Source: Eudromia elegans
Lineage: Eukaryota; Chordata; Aves; Tinamiformes; Tinamidae
Direction of reading: 5' to 3'
NCBI GenBank assembly: GCA_003342815.1
Contig: PTEX01000015.1
Span: 3,009,391 to 3,073,390 of the forward strand
DNA length: 64,000 bases
Of this stretch, positions 1 to 13,200 are shown piece by piece. Below the pieces are notes generated by a model. It did not search any database and was not told the origin of the DNA. It saw only the letters and a program-made list of their open reading frames with translations. The translations under genes and the position numbers were made by a program. Position 1 is the stretch's first letter; each line of letters begins with the position of its first letter.

Positions 1-105
1 CCTTCCTTCCTTCCTTCCTTCCTTCCTTCCTTCCTTCCTTCCCTCCTTCCTTCCCTCCTTCCTTCCCTCCTTCCTTCCCTCCTTCCTTCCCTCCTCATAG
101 TAGGT
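1..105. repeat. (CCTT)n polypyrimidine microsatellite
   Basis: The first ~40 bases are pure CCTT units. They then change to a 12-base higher-order unit, CCCTCCTTCCTT, repeated about five times up to about base 95. The tract is all pyrimidine on the + strand and is cut by the window edge, so its full length is unknown. Long mirror-symmetric polypyrimidine tracts of this kind can form triplex DNA; that is family knowledge and is not shown here. Confidence 0.97.
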
Positions 106-3100
106 TAATGTTAAGATAACGAATACTGTTAAAATTCTTTATGTCCACAGCCATGCATATTGCCATGCAGTCGGGTTTACGCTTTCCTGGAGCAGATCAG
201 AACAGCTATTGCATGCTCCCAGGGAAATAATGTTGGTGCTTCTTATTCCCTTGCTAACTGATAGCTGTATGTAAAAAGCCATTTTTTTGCTGTTGAATAA
301 ATTCATTTGTGAAATCAATGTAATTTTGGAAATCATTTATAGGTACAAGCATGAGCATTTAAAAAAAAAGTTGGTGGAGAAAAAAGAATGCAAATGCTAT
401 TAGAGAGGCAAGAGCTGAGCTTTTTTGCTCTTTGGTGGATATAAAATGGGTTTTTCCTATACGTTGTGTAATTGGTTTTAAGGGTTATTTCTGCTAACAA
501 AGTCTTCAATAAGGGAACTGAGCTTCAGTACTCCAGGGGTCTGAACAGCAGTTTTACCAGAAAATGACTCCCTTCATCTGCTTAAATTTTGGTGAGGAAA
601 ATATATCACCCCCTTTGTTTTGTTTTGTTTCATGTTGTTTTATTTTGATTAAAATACTCAAAAGAGAAATAGATTCTTGTTAGGCCTCAATTTGTAAATG
701 TATACTCCTGATATTTTTCTGGACTTTATCCACTAATGTTTCTCTTGGAAAAGCAAAAGTTCTCAGAGCAGCTGACATGTAAATTAGATACTTAAACATA
801 TTTTGGTGTTTAACTTCACATGAAAAAAAATACAGCAAGGGCTTTTGTACACACACATATGTATGTGTGTGTGTATACCTCATCATGGTCAGCCTAACCA
901 GTGAATCAGAAATCCTAGCTGAGATGAGATTGAAATAATTTTTGGTTTCCTTCTAATCTGTTAGCTTTTTCTATTGCTGCTAGTTATATCACAGTGTCAT
1001 GATGTTTTGTATGCCAAGGAAACCTGTTAACCTTGTGAGTGATACCAGCAGTCTGTTTTGTGCTTCAGAAAACACCTCATGCTAAATGCACAGTCTAAAA
1101 CAAGACTCCTCATGTTTCCTCATGAAAGCAGCATCCTTTCTTAGCTGAAGTTGTCACAGTAAATATAGTAACCCTTTTAAGGTTATGGTCTCACTGTCAT
1201 AGGTTCTTTATGAGAAAAAATCCATTATTTAAAATTCTGTAAACCAGCTATGCTCTGTATTCTATATATAAAAGAGAAATCTAAGTTTCATATGGAATAT
1301 AAAAATATCTCTTCTCTGATGATGTCTGTTCTAACCATGGAATTTATGTTTTCTCTATACTACAGTATGTTTGAGAAACAATTGTATGGCTGTCCCTCTG
1401 TTTTAAAGTGGTCTAAAAGCATAAAAATACGTAATAGGCTTATAAAATTATCAGATAGTTTAAATTAGGCACTTATTTGTGATTAAGTCTGTCACTCATA
1501 GGTATGCCTACAACCAGTTTCATTATCTAGTCCGTGGAAGGAATCGGCTCAACTCATGTTTTCATTTATTAATGCTCAGAATTACCAGTGACATTGAGCT
1601 GTATGGTATTTGGGTATGCTAATAATAAAGTTTAGACAACTGGCATAGTTAAAAGATGTGGCAAATGAAAAGCAGAGAGCCTCAAATATCAGTTATTTCC
1701 ACTGGCTTGAGAATTAAAATTAAAATTGAAATTTACTTACTCTACATGGCAACTTCATGAAGTATTAAGTTAATTTTGCTCCCATTTAACTGTGTGTTAT
1801 TTTTGCTTACACATTTGTCTGCCACAAACCCCACAAATCTAACAGAGACTAGGATTCTGAAATCAGCACCAGAAGCATGCCAAGGTTGGAAATAGGAGGA
1901 TACATTTTTTTTTATGTATAAAAGTTGAGACTACAGTTTTTGCTTGAAGAAATGAAAGAAACTATGAATTTTGAAACTAACAGAAACTTAATGAGATTTG
2001 ATTTTCAGCAGCTGGGTGCTCGCCATTTTTGGAAAATCAGGCCAAATGTAAGATCTTTAAAATGCTAGTAATTTTTGAAAATCTTATATTATTTCCTATG
2101 CAAAATTTTACATTATCCAGCAAGCAGAAGAATTAGGCACTAAATAGTTTTGTCATTCTTCAGGTTTAGCGGTGAAAATGTTTTGGATGGGCTTAAGGAA
2201 AGAAAAAAAATGCTGTCCTTCATGTGCTGTATAGTGTCACTGACGTGTTTTTATTGCTTGGCTTCAATATTTTAACATTGTCAAAATGATAATATTTGAA
2301 GTTTGAAAAGTGTTTGTATCATTTTAATGCTTCGTGTAATTGGTTTTTTTTTCTCCATTACAAGTGCAGCATAGGTCTTATGCTGTGTTGGACTGAATCA
2401 CTCACTGGAGGAGCCTGACTCTTTTGGCTACAGTTAGCTTCATAGGTCTAAAATCTACTGGCCACAAGTTGGGAGAGAGAATCCGACTTGCATTATCACT
2501 TCCAGGAATGCCACATTTCTTTTTCCCTCTGTTCTCGCAATCTCTGGGAGACTCAGCTGCTCTCCAGGGTTTGAGATGTTGTGCAGAGCTGGAGCTGTTC
2601 CTGCCAGGCAGACCTTGGTAAAATTACTCAGTGGAGTCTTTGGTAACAGCTGACTAGCTTTACATAGTATGTCAATAATTTCTAGTTGCCACCAACCCCT
2701 GTTAAGTTTTAATTTGAGGCGACAGATAAGCTTGTGCCTCCATACTGATCTAAACTATTTTATACAGCTGTGCCTTTCTTTCTATGATTCTTATAATTAT
2801 TCACTCTATTTTTTTTAATGTTACCTACGTGTTGAATCTACTTACACAAAAAATATTTAACACTGTTATGGAAATAAGCATGTGTGTGAAGCATATAGTG
2901 AAGTTGCTAAAATACAAGTCTTTGGCATGCAAGTAATTTTTCTACTAGTAAAATTTGTTTGTTTTATTTCAACCTATCATGCTTAGAGTGAGTGTTGAAA
3001 GATGAACAGGCAAGCGTTGCTCAGTCAGAGGGAGAAGAACGTCATATGGCCCCCAGAATAGCATCAGCAATAAATAGGGTCATGCTTTTCTTCCCCTGAG

Positions 3101-6100
3101 ACAGACCAAGATCGTATTTGTAGCACCCAGCAGGTCTGCTGCTTACCAGGCATTCAGGGCCTTTTGTGAGACATCTACAAATGCAGCTGCAGTTGGGAGA
3201 GATCTTGTTCCAGTAGTGGCAAAGCCGGCCATGAGGAGAAAGAGAGGAAACAGAATCCCAAGCCTGACACTTTAAACAATACCAGACTTACGGAGAATTC
3301 ACAGCATGAAATACTGCTCTGAGATATGAACCGTGCTCTCTTCTCATGCTAACTCGGTTGTGTTTGCAGGTCACTTAGACCTGCTGAAGCATGAAGCTTT
3401 TGTAAAGGAGGAAAGGTGGACTGAAAAATAGCCCTTTGTTTAGCAGTCATAGGTCGTACGCAATGTCAAAGTTGGTATTCAAATGTACTATAAAATGAAA
3501 TCAGAAAAAAAAAAGCTCATATTAAGAAGTTGTTTTCACCCCCAATGTATTCCGGTGTGTTTCCTCCCCATGTGTTTGCACTTTGCAATATAATTAAGTA
3601 AAGTAAGATAGCCCTCAGGGTCTGCGCCCTATATAGCATATTACACAGAGAATTCTAATTATTCAGGCCCAAGAGAGAGCACTGTTAATTTCTTCATTTA
3701 AAAAGACAGATTATGCCCTCTGGACCAAATGGATATTCTTACTTCAGTGTCTCTAAGTTCTGTCCATATAGGTTCTTCACTTAGAGAAACTTAATATCGC
3801 TCTTTTGCAATGAGGGCTGTTATAACAAGTAAATCAAACTGTGCCTTTGTGTTCATATCACTGTTCTTGACAAGGCTTTATAGAAGTGAAGTCTAGGCTT
3901 GGGCCCTTTCCTCTCCCTCACCCCCCCAGTTTATTTGTCTGTAATATTTGAGAAGCTACCGTAGCTTCTGTAGCCTCTCTGCTCTGCTGGCTTTGCCTGC
4001 CCACCCTCTATATTAGCTGGGGTGTTGGTGGAAAGGGTTTGTTATTTCAGACACATACCATCACCTGCTGCACACTCTTCTGCCCTACGCTTGCATGGGG
4101 CATGGAGACAGCTTCATACTTTCATTTGTATCAGTTACACAGGGTTTAAATTCATCCCTTTCTCTATATAGCTTTTTTTTTTCTTTCAGATAACTCGGTA
4201 AATACTAAGTGCATTTTAGTACACATTCCTTTAGCTTGCTTCTACATCTATTTTTCCCTATGAAAACCTCATTGAGATAGATAAACATGTTGAAGGAAGT
4301 GTGTTTGCAGAGCAGTAGCTCTGGTGTTTGTTCTTTATTCCAGAGTGACGTTATGCAGTTAAGAAAAAATCATGCCAACATGTTTCAGTTAGTGCCAAAA
4401 GAACATAGGCAGTTATTCAGTGCCCAGAATCTACTGCTGCCCAAAACTATATCTTGTCCTATTTATACTTTTGCAAATAAGGATCTTGCTTACAAGATTA
4501 AGCTGAATAATGTATTTGTGTGCTATTTGATAATGATTTTGTTCATCTCTGTTTTAAATTCTGCCATTTCTTGCTTGTTTGATTGCTTGTTGACTATGGG
4601 AAGTTTGAATTTTAAGTAGTATACGCAGCTTGTAACAGTCAAGTCACAGAAACCTTATTTTTAAAATTATCATTACTCACATTGGAATTAACTTCCCTGG
4701 AAATACTTGTGTGCTTATTTCTCTGCAAAGCAAAAAGAGCAGGCCATTCCTGGCTGTGCAGTATGTCTAGAATGCAGTCACTGAGCATTAAACTCAGATA
4801 TTTGAGAAATAAAACTCGTCCACAGACTAAAAGAGTAACTTAGCTAAAATAGAATGATGGCAGCTATCGATCTAATTTGTTTATGCTTATTGCAGCAATG
4901 CTTGCAGGTGGGGCAGAGGCAAATGAAGAATTTGAAGAATGCTTATCAATCAAATAGGGACTTTCAGTGAGAATCAGGAGAAAAAATGCAATTCTGTGTG
5001 ATTGCCTAACAAAATAGGATTCTAATATCTAGCTGAACAGAATGGAACATGTGTAATAGGATTTTGAATCTCTTCTAGGAATGCATATTATCACTATAAA
5101 TTATTTTAAAGTAAGCTTACTATAAAACTACTAAGAGTAATTTTATTTTAAAAAAATCATTATTAAGCAGGAGTTCTGAGGTTTTTATATCTGAGTTTCC
5201 ATTTATATGAGACAGGATAGACTATGGTATTTAGAAAAAAAGGGCAGAATTTTGTGGCAAAATCTCTGAAGCAAACCTGCTGTGGAGTGGTAAGTTACTT
5301 TGAAAGTGAGTAAATAAGTTCTATAAATAGATGGATTGTTGGATGTAAAATGGTAACTTGGTGATTATGTTTCTTCAGAAGTACGTAGTAGCCATTTAGA
5401 ATTATGGAGGTTAGCTCTCCTGCATGCTTTTAGACACAGCTGAGTAAAGACACAGAGAGTCTGAACCGTGACCATTGACATACAACTTAGCTTGTTGTCT
5501 CGTTCCTAAGTAGTTGCACATCTAATTCATCAGTCATATTAAAATATTTTATCACGTCCATATTTAATCTCGGCTGCCTATGTGAACTCCATGCTATGTT
5601 CTTTTTGACTCATATGACATCAGCAGTAGTGCAGAGTTTGCAATGGGAATTTAGCTAATAACTACTGATGAAGAAGGTCCGGAATAGAATCTCACTTGTT
5701 TTCCCAAGCAACATTAACTCCTGCACCACGGTCAGTTATGCCATGTCAGCACCTAGAACTAAACTAATAATTCTGCTAACAATGCACAAGTGTAATACAG
5801 CTAATTTTCACTGCTAGCTGCATAGAAAACAGCCATTTGTCCCTCTATAAAGTAAATAGACTTGGTTTTGAATACACGGAAAGAATTGATCTATTAAGTA
5901 AAAAGCTGTCAGCATTTTTTACTTGCAGCAATCACTTTTTAAACATATCTGGCCTAGATGTTTCCTAACAATATCATAGAGTGAGTAGAAAGTCAGGAAG
6001 AAAGCAAAACCAGAATCCTAATTTCCAGATCTTTGATTTAATTTATGCATCTGCTTATTAAGTTAGTTTTGGTACAGCTTACATAAGTAATAGTATTATC

Positions 6101-6600
6101 AGCAAATTTTCTTTTCATAAGGTCAGTTTGCCTATTAGAAACCTTGTATAGGTGTGTATAAATTTTATAAAAACATATAACATGATACAAAGAATGATGA
6201 GAAAAATGACTCGTTCCACAGTGTGGATGATCTGCTTTCAATGACAAAGCGCCAAGATGCCAGCTAGATTTGCAGTTTGGTATTCTTGTGCCTTGTGCTT
6301 CTTTCATTTCCATTCCAACTACACATTAAATGCACTTTCACAGAGTATAACTTTCAGTGGTGTAAAATTTTGGCGAGCTCTCTGTAAGGACATTTGGAAT
6401 CAGGTGATCTGAGTTTCTTCTTAACCGGGTGCTTCTGCTGGCCTTCTTCGTGCATTAGAAGATAGAGGGGCTTCGGGAAAATGCAGGGATACACATAGGT
6501 GTTAATTCTGCAGAAAAAAAGCCTCAGCTCCATTTCCTTTCGGGTACTCCTGGAGAAAGAGTGGGCTTTGTATCATATTTTGAGAAAAGGGAGGCCTCTC
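106..6600. other. AT-rich noncoding DNA upstream of GDAP1
   Basis: No coding exon is recognisable on either strand. Open frames here (for example 110 codons at 4287-4619 on +) are low-complexity, A/T-driven and match no family I know. In other vertebrates the next gene on this side is JPH1, on the opposite strand. Its MORN-repeat exons are not seen. Apart from the alternating microsatellite at 849-876 I see no repeat or RNA gene. Confidence 0.6.
849..876. repeat. (AC)n-(GT)n near-palindromic microsatellite
   Basis: A run of CA units turns through ATATGTAT into a run of GT units, so the two halves are complementary and could form a hairpin or cruciform. It is too short and simple to be informative about function. 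Confidence 0.85.
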
Positions 6601-6619
6601 GTGGTCAGATATGAAAACA

Positions 6620-6850
6620 GCTTTTGTGCCGGGCGCGGGTGATGGGATGTGCGGCCGCCCTGGGTCGTAGGGGTCCGGCTGAGGGCTGCAGTGCCAGCTC
6701 CGCTGCCCCGCTCCCAGCCTCGCTCGCCCGCTGCCCCGCGGAGCCAGACTGCTGCGTGTGCAGGCGAGGGGAGCGGACACGGGCGTGCTGGTGGTACTCC
6801 GTCACAGAGTCAAGGCAGGCCTGTGTGGGAGCGGGTGAGCACCCAAACAC
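6620..6850. promoter_or_regulatory. Small CpG-rich block, possible island or alternative promoter
   Basis: Within A/T-rich surroundings this block is suddenly G+C-rich and has many CpG dinucleotides, including a GCGGCCGC site near 6650. It lies about 3 kb upstream of the GDAP1 start codon. A GGTGAGC donor-like sequence occurs near its right end (about 6833). Open frames run through it on both strands, but their compositions are typical of CpG-island shadows and match no known protein. It could be an upstream noncoding first exon or promoter, or a GC-rich fragment without function. Confidence 0.4.
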
Positions 6851-6859
6851 CACTGTAGG

Positions 6860-9640
6860 TGCCCTGCTGCCCTTGAACAAGTCAGGAGCAGGCCACACTG
6901 CTCGTGCTGTTCCTCTTCTCAATATTGTGTTCAGGCGTGTATACCAGTGATAGGAATGTTAATATTCTTTCGGATTCTTTTCTTTCTCATGTAGGTCAAT
7001 ACCATAATAAGACTTTTTTTTTTTTCATTTATTTTGTTTTGTTTTATTTTTTACTTTTCAGATGAATTCTCCTGTGGAAAATCATATGAAAATTCTCAGA
7101 TTCTATGTTGTAGATGTCCAGTAATCAAAAGCACGATACATGTTCTACGGGAGGCTAAAGCTGTAACTAACTTCACATGTCTGCATTATTTAAGGAATAC
7201 ATGACATAAGCCATTTTAAAACATTATGGATTTGAGAAGACAGTGAGAAACATTTTTAAATGTTCAAATAAAAATATTTTCCTTTTCTGAATTTATTATT
7301 GCATTGATTCTTATGAGTTAATCTGAACTACCTTCCCAAGAAATGGGCTCACACTTGTCCCTTTTGCTAGCTAATAAGACAGGGCCTTTTCATTTCATAA
7401 TAAGGGATTTGTACTTAATTGCAGACTGCTTGAATACAGTTGCTTGAATACAGAAGTAAGACAGGAACCTGAAGCAACAGTAAATTTCCCAGTACTATGA
7501 CTGTTGTACTGTTTTCTGAGATTAAGAGGAAATAAGCAAAGTTAAATGCATATAACTAAATGCCAGCTTGCAGACATGTGTGGCTATAAAATTATGAAGT
7601 ACAAGTAATTGCTTTTCATCTCTAATGCACATATTTGAACATGTACAAACCTTAAGGAATGAATAATTCTCATGCAAGCTATTCATTTCCATAATTTATC
7701 TGAAAAGCTGCGATGGAGTCTGATCTAGATCTCATTAATTCAGCAGTCTGATGCTGTTTGAACTTCAAGGATAAATGAATTGCATCTGTTATAGTTGAGA
7801 GAAATACCGTCTTCAGATTCCTCCTTGTATATAATTTTTTTCCCCGCTAATACCTCACTCTCACGGTGAAGATATTGGTCATCTTGTTAACACTTCTCTC
7901 CTGACTTACTGAATAAGCTTAAATCCAACATGTTCCTTTCAAGTGGAGCCATTTTATTCTCTTAAATTTCCCTTTTAATCATCTAAAATAGGTGATAGAA
8001 CATAACTCGATCTCAAATGTCTATGATTGATATTAAATAGATTATTTGAAAGAGAAGATTGAAATGGAAGGGTTGTCTGGTAACTTGCAAAATAAAACAC
8101 TGATTCCAATGCTAAATTGGAAAAACAAACAAACAAACAAAACCCTAAGTAAATATAGTCTCTAGGGTTTGTAAATAAAAGAAAAAGAGAGAGAGAGAAT
8201 GTTATCCAATATCCAGCTCTTTGCCTTGAGATGTTCCAAGATCTACTTCTGAGGAACCGTACAGACACCAGTGCATGGGTGTCTTGCAGCTCGCTTAGAC
8301 ATACAGCTTTGGAGAAACATTGCATCCTTATTACCCGTTCTAAGCAAGTTCTCCAACTTTTCAAATATTTAAAAATAAGTTATTTAAATTCCCCAAAGTT
8401 TACTGCCAGTAACACACCAATGAATATCAGATAGGTGTAGGAAGTCACTCATCATGTGTGCCCTTCCCTGGCTATTTGTGAGAGATTGCAAGAAGTCACC
8501 AGGCAGTTGCAGGGCTGCAGTTGTGCCCCCTCCTGTGAATGGTGTGGGACTGCGAGCTGGGTTTGATTTCTTCCATTTTGATATGTATGATTTGTGCATT
8601 AACTTGTCTCATTCAGTGAATTAATTAATCTCCTGACTAAATATTCTCAGTTTAGCTGCTGTTATTTAACAGCCCCAAGGGAGTTTATTGCTGCTGACTG
8701 CTGCTCACAGGCTTCGTATTAGAAAATTCAAGAGAATTTTGACAAATGAACAGTTCTACTATTGATTGTTTGGTTATCAGGGATAATATTCCCTTTTGTG
8801 CCTGGTGTTTTCAGACCAAACCAAAGTTTAGTAGCTATAAATCCAGTTGACAATTTTGGCTCAGTTGACACTGACAACAAAGTCCTTTTGATTACCCAAG
8901 TGTCAAAATTTCACTTAAAATCAAATGTAATTGTAGCAGGCTGCAGATTGCAAGGTATTAGGCCCAGGTCTCCTTTCCTGCATTCTCCCCATGGAGGGGG
9001 CCACTGATGCTGGGTACCCAGCACATAAAGAAGCGGTATGTATGGGTGAGATATCTTGGGCCACCTTTATGGTTGCTACAACAGTTGGTATGAGATGAGG
9101 TACGGGCCACGTGAGCGCCCCATGGCTTTTAGTCTGATTCCGCGGATGCTGCCTAATGGACGAGGCTTGTGCTATCAGCAATCGCATCTTCTAAGCTATC
9201 GCCATTCTGGGATATATGGGAAGAATTTTTGGATGGAAGCTGCTAATTTTTGTTACTGAGTAATTTTCAGGGACCTTGCTTCATTGAGGGAAAAGGAAAT
9301 ATGAAAAAAACCCTGCAAGATTACAAAATGCTTCCAGACTTGATCTACAGGAGGAAGAATGAGGGTGCTCTCTCTGGAGGTTGAAAACACAGCTTGAGGA
9401 AAAAAGATGTATAAAAAGAAGCTTTTATAGCTTTGCCTTCAGTGCTACCTGCTGTGGTTGTTATTCTACCAGCTGGTAATGCTCTTTATACTGACATGGT
9501 CAAATTCAGGGCATTTTGTGGTAACCATCACAAATATTTTCTTCCCTAAGAGCATGACCCCCACATCCTTTACATTCACGGTGCAAATACTTGTTTGCAG
9601 GAAAACACAGATCCATCCTTAAAAATAAATAAATAAATAA
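6860..9640. other. Noncoding DNA between the CpG block and the GDAP1 promoter
   Basis: Mostly A/T-rich unique sequence. It contains a 13-base direct repeat (TGCTTGAATACAG, about 7428-7455), a short (CAAA)n run near 8120, and a stretch of higher G+C at about 8930-9210 with several CpGs and unrecognised short open frames on both strands. A TATAAAAAG string at about 9410 lies some 380 bases upstream of the GDAP1 start codon in a CpG-poor setting. I see no gene. Confidence 0.55.
8525..8541 (-). promoter_or_regulatory. Weak CTCF-like core
   Basis: The - strand carries AGGAGGGGGCAC, which matches the GGGGGC core of the CTCF consensus but departs from the CCACCA half. It is reported only as a candidate. 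Single motif matches of this quality are common by chance. Confidence 0.2.
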
Positions 9641-9644
9641 AAAG
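9628..9644. repeat. (AAAT)n short microsatellite
   Basis: About four AAAT units (AAATAAATAAATAAAT) lie just upstream of the GDAP1 CpG island. Confidence 0.8.
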
Positions 9645-9649
9645 AACAC

Positions 9650-10240
9650 ACCCTGCCATGTGATCTGCTTCCCTGCGCATCCATCTTCCCCGGCTGCCCT
9701 GGGGAGGCTGTGGAGGCTCCTTGCGCGGCGCTGCCTCCTCCTCCTCCTGCTCCCGCTCCCGGGCGCGCGGCGCGGGGGGCAGCGGGGCGGGCATGGCACT
9801 GGCCAGCGGGGCGCCTGGCCGCCTCGTGCTCTACCACTGGACCCAGTCCTTCTCCTCGCAGAAGGTGAGGGCCGCGGGGCCCAGGCGCTCGGGCGGGTGC
9901 CGGCGGGGGGGAAGGCGCAGGGGTGCCCGCCACTGGCCGGGCCTTTCTGAGAGCGCCTGAAAATCAAGGCAGGCGCCACGAGTGCCGCTGCCCGCCCGGC
10001 CCTGCGCGGATGCTGCTGCCGCCCGCGCTGCCCTCCCGCGCGGTGCCCTGCCGCGGCTGCCGAGAATGCGCCCGGTAGGCGAGGCACCCAAAGGGCCTCA
10101 TCACAAAGGTGCCAGCGGAGGCTGGTGCGACAGGAGGAGTGGAGCGGTGCGCCCAAAGCGAGCGGCAGAGCCGCGAGGGGAGCCCTGAGCCCCTGCCCCG
10201 GCCTCACGCAGCGTGCCTGTGTCCTCAGCGTATGTCCCAC
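9650..10240 (+). promoter_or_regulatory. GDAP1: CpG island promoter of GDAP1
   Basis: A sharp rise in G+C and CpG content runs from about 9650 to 10240, around coding exon 1 and most of intron 1. There are GGGCGGG-type GC boxes just before the start codon (about 9784-9790) and no TATA box at a suitable distance, as expected for a broadly expressed CpG-island gene. The transcription start cannot be fixed from sequence. A minimal ATG-TGA start-stop element at 9658-9663 would lie in the leader if transcription begins upstream of it. Confidence 0.75.
9793..9864 (+). CDS. GDAP1: GDAP1 coding exon 1
   Basis: Encodes residues 1-24, MALASGAPGR followed by the conserved LVLYHWTQSFSSQK. It ends after AAG with donor GTGAGG at 9865, so the intron is phase 0. 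Intron 1 is only 403 bases and is CpG-rich. Confidence 0.95.
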
Positions 10241-13200
10241 CGGGTAACGTCACCAACGTCTTTCCAGGTGCGCTTGGCCATTGCCGAAAAAGCCCTAAAA
10301 TGTGAAGAGCATGATGTGAATCTGCCGCTGAGCGAACACAACGAGCCCTGGTTTATGCGTCTAAACTCATCTGGAGAAGTACCCGTCCTAATCCACGGGG
10401 AAAACATTATTTGCGAGGCGACGCAGATTATTGACTACCTCGAAGCAACGTTCATAGATGGTAATTTGGCAGGCGTTGCAGTGGGCTGTCTTTCCCCTGC
10501 ATGAGGAAATGTGCAGCTCTTTCTGTATTGCTGTTTTGTAGCAATTTGTTCATAACTGGGAAATGTTTATGAATTTCACAAGCAAATATCTCCACTAGCT
10601 GGTGGTAAGGGGTAAAAATATGTTCCTTTCGTGACCTTCCAACAGCTTGAAATGTAGCTATAAAAAAAAAAAAAGGCAAAAAACCTTGCAGTTACAGTTG
10701 TGCAGCTTATTTAAATCTTTGTTTGCCCTGTTCTGAAAGGCTATAGGGTCAGGTGCCATGATCTCTTCTATCCCTAGAAGTATAAAACACATGTCGAATC
10801 CAGCTCCCTTTTTCAAAAACCTCTTAAAACTTCTTCACGTATGTGGGTTGCTGCATAAGAAGAGAACTATTCAAATGTTTTAGGGTGAAGAGTGAGTACA
10901 TACATTTTTCTGGGGAGTCATAACCCTATCGGGATATGGGGGAGAAACCTGCTCAGTAGAGGAAGCTCTCTCAGCAATCTTAGCATGGCTGTGTGTTTTG
11001 TGCTGCTTGGGTATGACTGAGGTAATTCTTGATATATTCCTGTTGACCAATGATGTGGTTCTTCATTCTTAACTCTTTTTTTTTTTTTTATTATGGTTAT
11101 TTTGTGATTGTATTGCAGAGGGAGTACCAAGATTAATGCCAGAAGAAGGGAGCATGTATTACCCCAGGGTGCAACACTACAGAGAGCTTTTAGACTCCTT
11201 GCCTATGGATGCCTACACTCACGGCTGCATCCTGCACCCTGAATTAACAGTGGATTCCATGATTCCAGCCTATGCTACAACCAGAATTCGTAGTATGTAC
11301 TGATACAGATCTGAGCATGTGTCATTTAACTGGATGTTTGGTTACATTAATGTGATATTCTATTTTTGGGTCTTTAGCAGAATATATAGGGCACATGTAT
11401 CTGGTTATAATTGTAGTCCTTAATAATTTGTAGCTATACTTGCTGTTTGTTTTTTTTATAGTTTATTATGATTTGGAAGTGTGGAAGAGGAAGTGCTATT
11501 TTCTAGGCATATATGGAGTTAATCTTGCTAGTAATTGGCAATGAGCTTGAACAAAAATGGCAGTTGTGAACGTTTTAAGTTCTGATCTTGCCGCTTTTGC
11601 TTTTGAAACTGTTTCCCAGGAACTGTAGTGTTACTGCTCACATCAAATCACCACTGAAGAAATCTCTGTATTTTTATATGTAAACTCATAATAACAAAAG
11701 TATACCTGTTTAATAGCAGTTGTTTTCCTCTCAGTTAAGGTTATGAAGAGTAAATGAGACTCAGTGAAAAGGAGTATTTTTGTATACTGTGTTCTCAGGG
11801 ATCATCAGAACCCATTTTATTAGGAGAATATGCTAGTATAAGTTCAGTGCTGGGATGGGCAAAGGAAAAATAAAGGATCAATGGAAATAAATAGTCTGGG
11901 TACCTCTGACAAATGAAATGCATTGTGCTTATAAGAATTATAAAGGAATTAAGTAGTTCTAGGACAAGAATCAAATCCTGCAGATTGTGCTGAATGATGA
12001 TTCTCTGTTCATAGTTATGTTTTGAGATCTCTTGATTTTTTTTTCAGTATCAGAAATTTATACTGTGTTGATTTTTGCATTATATTTTGATTATTCTGTA
12101 GAACAAAGCCAAACACCACAGGGACTTTGAAATATAATACATGTATATTAGCAAATTCATAATTCATAGAAAATGATGCTAGTTTGGAAAGATCTGTTTC
12201 CAAGAAACTATATTTGTCTCTTCCCCAAAATTTTTAGCAACTTAATCTCCTATCAGCTACCCCATGATTTTGCTGAACTTGAAAGCAGTTACTTGTTGCA
12301 TGAGTTATACTTTATAAAAGGCTAGCATAATTTTAATTTCGTGTTTGTTCACTGGAAATGGATTCAAAGTCACAAATATTTAGAAGGCAGCTTTGATGTT
12401 CTGATGATTAGTGGTTATATAAAAAAATGCACAGAAATTAGAAATTACTAATTTGGATAATTTGTGTAATAGCAATTTGTAATCTATTTTACTGAAGGAA
12501 CATGGAGTATTATCTTATGATCTTATGATCGCAGTGCATCATATGGCTTTCTCCTAAATGGTATTTGCTAAGCAATTCTACTTTACTCGCGGGCCTTTTG
12601 GCATTTTTGTGGCTCATTTTACTATGTTGTCTTTTGCTCTGCTGACCATAGACATAATTTTCCTTTATTACCTGGTTGGTATTAATTGTTGTCAGCTTAC
12701 ACATATACATGCAACTCCCTTATATGTCCCCTTATATGGGTAAAGATAAAATTACTGTGCACAGTCAGGATGTTTACTTATCTTTACTTTTCATATCTTA
12801 AACTTTCTTGATTTGAGGCTTTTTTTTTTTTTTTTTTTTTTTGGTAGAGGGGATCACAAATATTCCTAAACAATTCCTTTGCTTGTTCAAACTTTTCCCG
12901 GATAGTTTAACTTTCAGCTTTGAAAAAAATGATCTTTTCAAACTGCTAGATGATAATATCTCTTAAGCAAATTATACATTATTATTATTACATGTACCAA
13001 ATGCAATTAAGTAATTAATTGCATATGTAAAGTTTTAGTTGTGTGATTACATCCTTTAATTTCTTGATATGCTATGCTGAAAGATGGCTTTCACAGCTAC
13101 ATCAGGTTGAAACAAGGAATATATAAAACAATGAATTTATTATTCTCTGGCAAGAATTTTTTACCAGTTTAATTAAAAGGCTTAATTGGAAGTCATATTA

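Noticed and set aside
6502-6950. Overlapping frames of about 90-110 codons on both strands
   Set aside because: Four frames overlap in the same GC-rich block, and none resembles JPH1 MORN repeats or any other family. Composition explains them.
9409-9418. TATAAAAAG as the GDAP1 TATA box
   Set aside because: It is about 380 bases upstream of the start codon and outside the CpG island. The island promoter is the simpler explanation.
9506-10240. 244-codon open frame on the - strand across the GDAP1 CpG island
   Set aside because: It is antisense to GDAP1 exon 1, rich in Arg, Ala, Pro and Gly as expected from CpG-island composition, and has no recognisable domain.
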